From positions 1-8,413 of the forward strand of contig CATPBV010000175.1 in NCBI GenBank assembly GCA_955652345.1: a stretch of 8,413 bases of DNA, given 5' to 3'. The stretch's first letter is position 1, and the number at the start of each line of letters is the position of its first letter. This DNA comes from an uncultured Solirubrobacteraceae bacterium (lineage in GTDB: Bacteria; Actinomycetota; Thermoleophilia; Solirubrobacterales; Solirubrobacteraceae). Position numbers and translations under genes: made by a program. This document shows positions 5,504 to 8,413 of the stretch, one piece after another. The notes below the pieces were generated by a model. It saw only the letters and a list, made by a program, of their open reading frames with translations. It was not told the DNA's origin and did no database searches.

Positions 5504-6919
5504 GTGAACGTGATCCGGCAGCTGCTCGATGCACGCGAGGTCAGCGTGGAGGAGGTGGTCCGCGCGAGCCTCGAGCGGATCGCCGATCTGAACGAGACGG
5601 TGAACGCCGTGGTTGCGCTACGGGCCGAGGCCGCGCTGGCGGAGGCACGAGCTCAGGATGCGCTCGCGCACCACGAGCGGGGACCGCTCCATGGTGTGCC
5701 GTTCACTGTCAAGGACGTAACGGAGACGCTCGACCTGCCCACCACGTACGGCTCGGCTGCGTTCGCGGGACATCGCACCAGCTTCGAGGCGCTGGTGGTG
5801 ACCCGGCTGCGCGAGGCCGGAGCGATCCTGGTCGGCAAGACGAACACGCCGCCGTTTGCATGCGAGCCGGTGACGCGCGGCGAGTTGTTCGGCGAGACGA
5901 TCAACCCATGGACGCCCGAGAGGACACCGGGCGGCTCGAGCGGCGGTGCGGCAGCGGGGCTCGCGACGGGAATGTTCACGCTGGCTCAGGGCACCGACGC
6001 GGGCGGCTCCAACCGAATCCCGGCCGCATGCTGCGGCGTGGTCGGCGTCAAGCCAACGCGCGGGCGCGTCAGCTTCGCCCCGGCCGCGTATGAGCCGTGG
6101 GGTGGGTTGCTGCACAGCGGTCCCCTGGCGCGGAGCGTGCGTGACGCCGCCCGGATGCTGGATGTGATGGCGGGACCCGCGATCGGTGAGCCCACGGTGG
6201 GCGCGGTTCCGCTTGAGTGCCGGCAGGCGTGCGACCTTCCACTCGCTGCGACCCATGGCGCGTACTCGAGCGCAGTCCCCGGCGACAGCCTGGACGACGA
6301 CGTGGCGGTCGCGTTCGCCGACGCGCTCGACGCGTTCCGCTCGCTCGGCGTCGAGCTCGTAGCCGACCGCCCCGACTTCAGCGGGCTCGCCGAGCCGTTC
6401 ACGACCATCGCTGAGGGAGCCTTCGCCGGGCTCGCCCACGAGATGGCCGACGAGCAGATCGAGCAGATCGGCCAGGGCCCGCGGCAGCTGATCGACCACG
6501 GCCGGATGATCAGCGCTGGCTCCTACTACTCCGCGCAGCAAACGGCCCGCCAGGAAGTGGCGTCAATCCTCCGCTTCTGGGAGCGATACGACGTTCTGAT
6601 CACGCCGACCGTCCCGTGGGTGCCGCCGCTACGGGCGGGCTTCCCCGCAACCGAGAGCTACGAGGAGAAGTGGGCGCAGTACGGGGTGTGGGAGACCTTC
6701 ACCTCGCCGGCCAACGTCACCGGCCAGCCCGCGATCTCGCTCCCCTGCCGGAGGCTCAGCGGTTCGGGGGCGCCGATCGGTGTCCAGCTGATCGGACGCT
6801 TCGGCGGGGAGGCAGAACTGTTCACCCTCGCCGCAGCCTACGAGCGCGCCGCGCCCTGGGATGACCGGCGCCCCGATTGCGGGCGACTCAGGTTGCCGCG
6901 CGAGGGCTTGCCGAGCTAG
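5504..6919 (+). CDS. Amidase-signature family amidohydrolase
   Basis: This cytoplasmic serine hydrolase splits an amide bond, releasing ammonia or an amine from its acyl group. The 471-residue length is normal for the amidase-signature family. The Ser-cisSer-Lys triad is complete: Lys70 in PFTVKDV, cis-Ser145 in GGSSGG and nucleophile Ser169 in TDAGGSNRIPA. The signature block runs from about 140 to 190 and ends with GVKPTRGRVS. The C-terminal region contains YDVLITPTVPWVPP and SPANVTGQPAISLP, also typical. The position after the serine is Asn (GGSNR) where Ile or Val is common. I chose the GTG at 5504; the frame is open back to 5459 and the preceding residues (LPFAS) also resemble amidase N-termini, so the true start might be a little upstream. 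No strong ribosome site is seen, and translation may depend on the M20 gene 26 bases upstream. The substrate cannot be told; an amide related to the imported amine is an inference. Confidence 0.93.
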   Translation: MNVIRQLLDAREVSVEEVVRASLERIADLNETVNAVVALRAEAALAEARAQDALAHHERGPLHGVPFTVKDVTETLDLPTTYGSAAFAGHRTSFEALVVTRLREAGAILVGKTNTPPFACEPVTRGELFGETINPWTPERTPGGSSGGAAAGLATGMFTLAQGTDAGGSNRIPAACCGVVGVKPTRGRVSFAPAAYEPWGGLLHSGPLARSVRDAARMLDVMAGPAIGEPTVGAVPLECRQACDLPLAATHGAYSSAVPGDSLDDDVAVAFADALDAFRSLGVELVADRPDFSGLAEPFTTIAEGAFAGLAHEMADEQIEQIGQGPRQLIDHGRMISAGSYYSAQQTARQEVASILRFWERYDVLITPTVPWVPPLRAGFPATESYEEKWAQYGVWETFTSPANVTGQPAISLPCRRLSGSGAPIGVQLIGRFGGEAELFTLAAAYERAAPWDDRRPDCGRLRLPREGLPS

Positions 6920-7381
6920 CCCAGCGGCGCCAACTACACCAGCGGGTCGTGCCCTAAACCGCGAGGCGAAGCGCATCCGCGGGCTACGAGCCGGTCCTGC
7001 TTTCCTGGCGCCGCGCTACATCGCGCCGCTTTGATCGGAGCCTCCTCCGCGTGGAGAGCCGGGACGTTTCCGTCGCGCGGCGCCCGGAGCCCAGGAGCCG
7101 CTTCATCTTGCTGCGTTCTGGATTGCACCGCAAGCCTCGCGATGGCTCAGCGACCGGGGAGCGCGTCCTCGATGCGGCCTGTGGCGGATTGGGTGCCTCA
7201 GGGTGGACAGGTTGTCCCCGCATGGTTTCGGCCCCACCGGAGTTCGCTGGCAGGTGACGCCGCCCATGCCTGGGCCCACTCGTGCAATCCTCGTCGCGAC
7301 CATGGCACACCAATCCACTTGCGCGACTACGCGGCTATGCGAGCGCGAGCTCGGACTGCTTGTCCCCTGACCGGCGGGCGC
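6920..7381. other. Interval with no recognisable gene
   Basis: These 462 bases separate the convergent amidase and ABM-like genes. Several frames are open on both strands, as expected at this GC content, but none yields a protein that I recognise and none has a good ribosome site. I found no strong terminator hairpin with a T-run. A short hairpin (GGGCT at 6904-6908 with AGCCC at 6918-6922) spans the amidase stop and is weak. The interval may be decayed coding sequence. Confidence 0.5.
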
Positions 7382-7672
7382 TCAGATGGTCATGGCAGCT
7401 GCCTGATGACCGTGGCCCTGCACGGCGCGGCCAGCATCCGCGTAGGCTCCCGTCGCCGCGCTCTCCTCCATGTGCGCCACCGGCGCCTCGGCGGACTCCC
7501 AATCGGCAATCTCGATCAGCACGTCGGGATCATCGAGCACCTCGTAGCGCGTACTGCCCAGGAACCCCTGCTGGCTCGGTCCCTGGTTCGCCACCATGCT
7601 CTCGAGCAGGCTGCTGAGCTCAGCCCGCATGCCAGCTTTGGCTCGCAACTCGACGATCACCCTGATCTCCAC
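7382..7672 (-). CDS. Small ABM-like (antibiotic biosynthesis monooxygenase fold) protein
   Basis: A 96-residue protein resembling the ABM group of ferredoxin-like dimeric alpha/beta-barrel proteins. It begins with a strand VEIRVIVELRAKAG, then a helix MRAELSSLLESMVA, a strand with GFLGSTRYEVLDD, and a strand VLIEIADWESAEAPVAHME. This beta-alpha-beta-beta order with the closing WES...AHM is typical. Members include cofactor-free monooxygenases, haem-degrading enzymes and many small proteins of unknown role, so no reaction can be named. The C-terminal 20 residues (GRAVQGHGHQAAAMTI) look disordered. I chose the GTG at 7672-7670 because it begins the first strand and a purine-rich GAGAGAAGAG lies just upstream. 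The frame is open to 7717. It follows the other small gene (7768-8028) on the same strand after about 95 bases, possibly in one transcript. Confidence 0.72.
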   Translation of the reverse strand: MEIRVIVELRAKAGMRAELSSLLESMVANQGPSQQGFLGSTRYEVLDDPDVLIEIADWESAEAPVAHMEESAATGAYADAGRAVQGHGHQAAAMTI

Positions 7673-7767
7673 TTCACTCTTCTCTCGACGGACTGCTAGG
7701 CCGCGTGACACGATCACGGTCCTTGCCGGTCGCGCGCCCCCGATGATGCGGCACGGCTCGCCGTTCG

Positions 7768-8028
7768 CTATCCCTCGCTGAGAATCAGCAGCGTCTCGGG
7801 ACGAACGCCGGCGTACTTCATCGCCTCGGCTGCGACCTCGGACTGCATGACCTCCTGGAAGGCGGCGAAGTCGGGGATCTCGACGATCAGCCCGACCCGG
7901 TTCGAGCCATCCGGATCATGGAACGTGCGGGCGGTGATCCCCAGCGGCCCGAAGATCTCCTCTCGCTTCGGCGAGTTCAGCCAGTGCTGAACGTCGTCGA
8001 CCTCGTGGAACGCAAGGTATGTGGCCAA
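7768..8028 (-). CDS. Small conserved hypothetical protein, probably alpha/beta-barrel type
   Basis: An 86-residue protein starting at TTG (8028-8026). The uncommon start is supported by AAGGA at 8036-8040, seven bases upstream, and by the lack of a better codon. The sequence begins MATYLAFHEVDDVQHWLNSP, continues with FGPLGITARTFHDPDGSNRV and the strand GLIVEIPD, then a helix FAAFQEVMQSEVAAEAMKYAG and GVRPETLLILSEG. The pattern of short strands and two helices, with EIPDFAAFQEVMQS, resembles small dimeric ferredoxin-like proteins. I recognise its general look from actinobacterial hypothetical proteins but cannot name a function. It is likely cytoplasmic, with no signal peptide or membrane segment. 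The ABM-like gene follows on the same strand, so the two may act together. Confidence 0.78.
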   Translation of the reverse strand: MATYLAFHEVDDVQHWLNSPKREEIFGPLGITARTFHDPDGSNRVGLIVEIPDFAAFQEVMQSEVAAEAMKYAGVRPETLLILSEG

Positions 8029-8378
8029 AGGTCCGTCCTTTCGGTAGCGACAAGCAGTGAGGGCCCGAACAACCCTAATCTACGTGCCGTTCCGGCGGGG
8101 GACTTTCCCCGCGCGGGCGCCTCCTGAGCGGGACGTTTCCTGGACGTCGCGGGAACCGCCTGGTCCCTGGACCCGAGTTCATCACCCATGCCCCTTGCGC
8201 ATCGCCTCCTCGGTCTCGACACCGGGAGGGAGCGCATTAGTTGCCCTCCTCGCCACTGTCGCAAGACCCGGTCATCGTGGGCGCGCCGCCCGCTCGAGCA
8301 TCAGGAGCGCAGCCGGCGACGTTATCCGGAGGCTCAACGAGCCGGGCTACGATCATCGCCCGGACCGAAAGGACGATC
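8029..8378. other. Divergent intergenic interval, mostly non-coding
   Basis: These 350 bases separate two divergently read genes and should contain both promoters. No clear -35/-10 pair stands out. There is a perfect inverted repeat at 8098-8110. On the minus strand from 8334 to 8182 there is a frame with one internal TGA, ending RRATNALPPGVETEEAMRKG, which looks protein-like and might be the tail of a decayed gene. I could not assign it to a family. Confidence 0.4.
8098..8110. repeat. Inverted repeat resembling the operator layout
   Basis: GGGGA-CTT-TCCCC is a perfect five-base inverted repeat with a three-base centre, about 70 bases upstream of the TTG start of the small hypothetical gene. 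It differs from the operator core GGGAA-N3-TTCCC by one base in each arm. It could be a binding site for a related regulator or chance in GC-rich DNA. Confidence 0.35.
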
Positions 8379-8413
8379 ATGGACATCGCCGCCACAACGA
8401 GACGTGCCTATGA
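8379..8413 (+). CDS. Start of an unidentified gene (continues beyond window)
   Basis: An ATG at 8379 is preceded by AAAGGA (8368-8373), five bases upstream, a convincing ribosome site. Eleven codons read MDIAATTRRAY before the window ends. This is too short to name a family. The bases ACCGAAAGGACG before it also occur before the TTG start of the divergent small gene, which supports both starts as real translation sites. It is read away from that gene. Confidence 0.6.
   Translation, partial: MDIAATTRRAY

Noticed and set aside
6904..6922. Hairpin GGGCT/AGCCC over the amidase stop as a terminator.
   Set aside because: Only five pairs, a nine-base loop and no T-run.
7060..7071. CGGGACGTTTCC occurs here and again at 8129-8140, and resembles the operator arms.
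   Set aside because: A few 12-base repeats are expected by chance in a GC-rich window of this size, and the palindrome spacing does not fit the 6-3-6 operator.
7215..7290. Plus-strand frame containing LAGDAAHAW, like the GDAAH motif of FAD-dependent monooxygenases.
   Set aside because: No other part of such an enzyme is visible around it, so the short match is probably chance.
8182..8334. Minus-strand protein-like tail ending GVETEEAMRKGHG.
   Set aside because: One internal stop and no family recognised; kept only as a note on the interval.
8057..8413. Plus-strand 118-codon frame through the right end.
   Set aside because: Composition is Arg/Pro-rich without recognisable motifs, and it overlaps in another frame the better supported ATG at 8379.

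Overview
The window is GC-rich throughout, uses GTG and TTG starts freely, and overlaps its genes in GTGA fashion. This fits a high-GC actinobacterium, possibly of the Thermoleophilia/Solirubrobacter kind, although no marker gene here fixes the taxon.

Layout. From 4357 leftwards runs a minus-strand operon. Its order of transcription is a gutted class III aminotransferase (3908-4248), potB-like permease (2956-3849), potC-like permease (2009-2959), potA-like ATPase (822-2012) and a potD-like lipoprotein (from 801, cut by the window edge). Together these four make a complete polyamine-type (PotABCD) ABC importer; its true substrate cannot be read from the sequence. Upstream of the aminotransferase remnant, on the same strand, is an IclR-family regulator (4408-5214). 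The interval between them holds a sigma-70-like promoter and two identical-arm palindromes (CGGGAA-N3-TTCCCG), one lying on the expected transcription start. They are good candidates for the IclR operators.

Divergent from the regulator, on the plus strand, lies a remnant of an M20/ArgE-type deacylase (5270-5477), then an intact amidase-signature hydrolase (5504-6919). A plausible original design was import of a polyamine-like or acylated amine, removal of the acyl or amide group (M20 enzyme, amidase) and transamination, under one IclR regulator. At this locus two of the catabolic genes survive only as termini joined by frameshifted deletions, while the transporter, regulator and amidase read through cleanly.

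The right end is different in character. About 460 bases (6920-7381) hold nothing I can recognise. Two small minus-strand genes follow (7382-7672 and 7768-8028), the first ABM-like and both plausibly ferredoxin-like dimeric alpha/beta-barrel proteins. A mostly non-coding interval comes next, and a plus-strand gene with a good ribosome binding site begins at 8379 and leaves the window after 11 codons.

The most useful observations are the operator pair, the two degraded catabolic genes on either side of the regulator, and a 15-base match inside potD to an Illumina adapter end, which is a possible data-quality trap. I see no CRISPR array, rRNA, tRNA or transposase, and no system that I would call wholly new.
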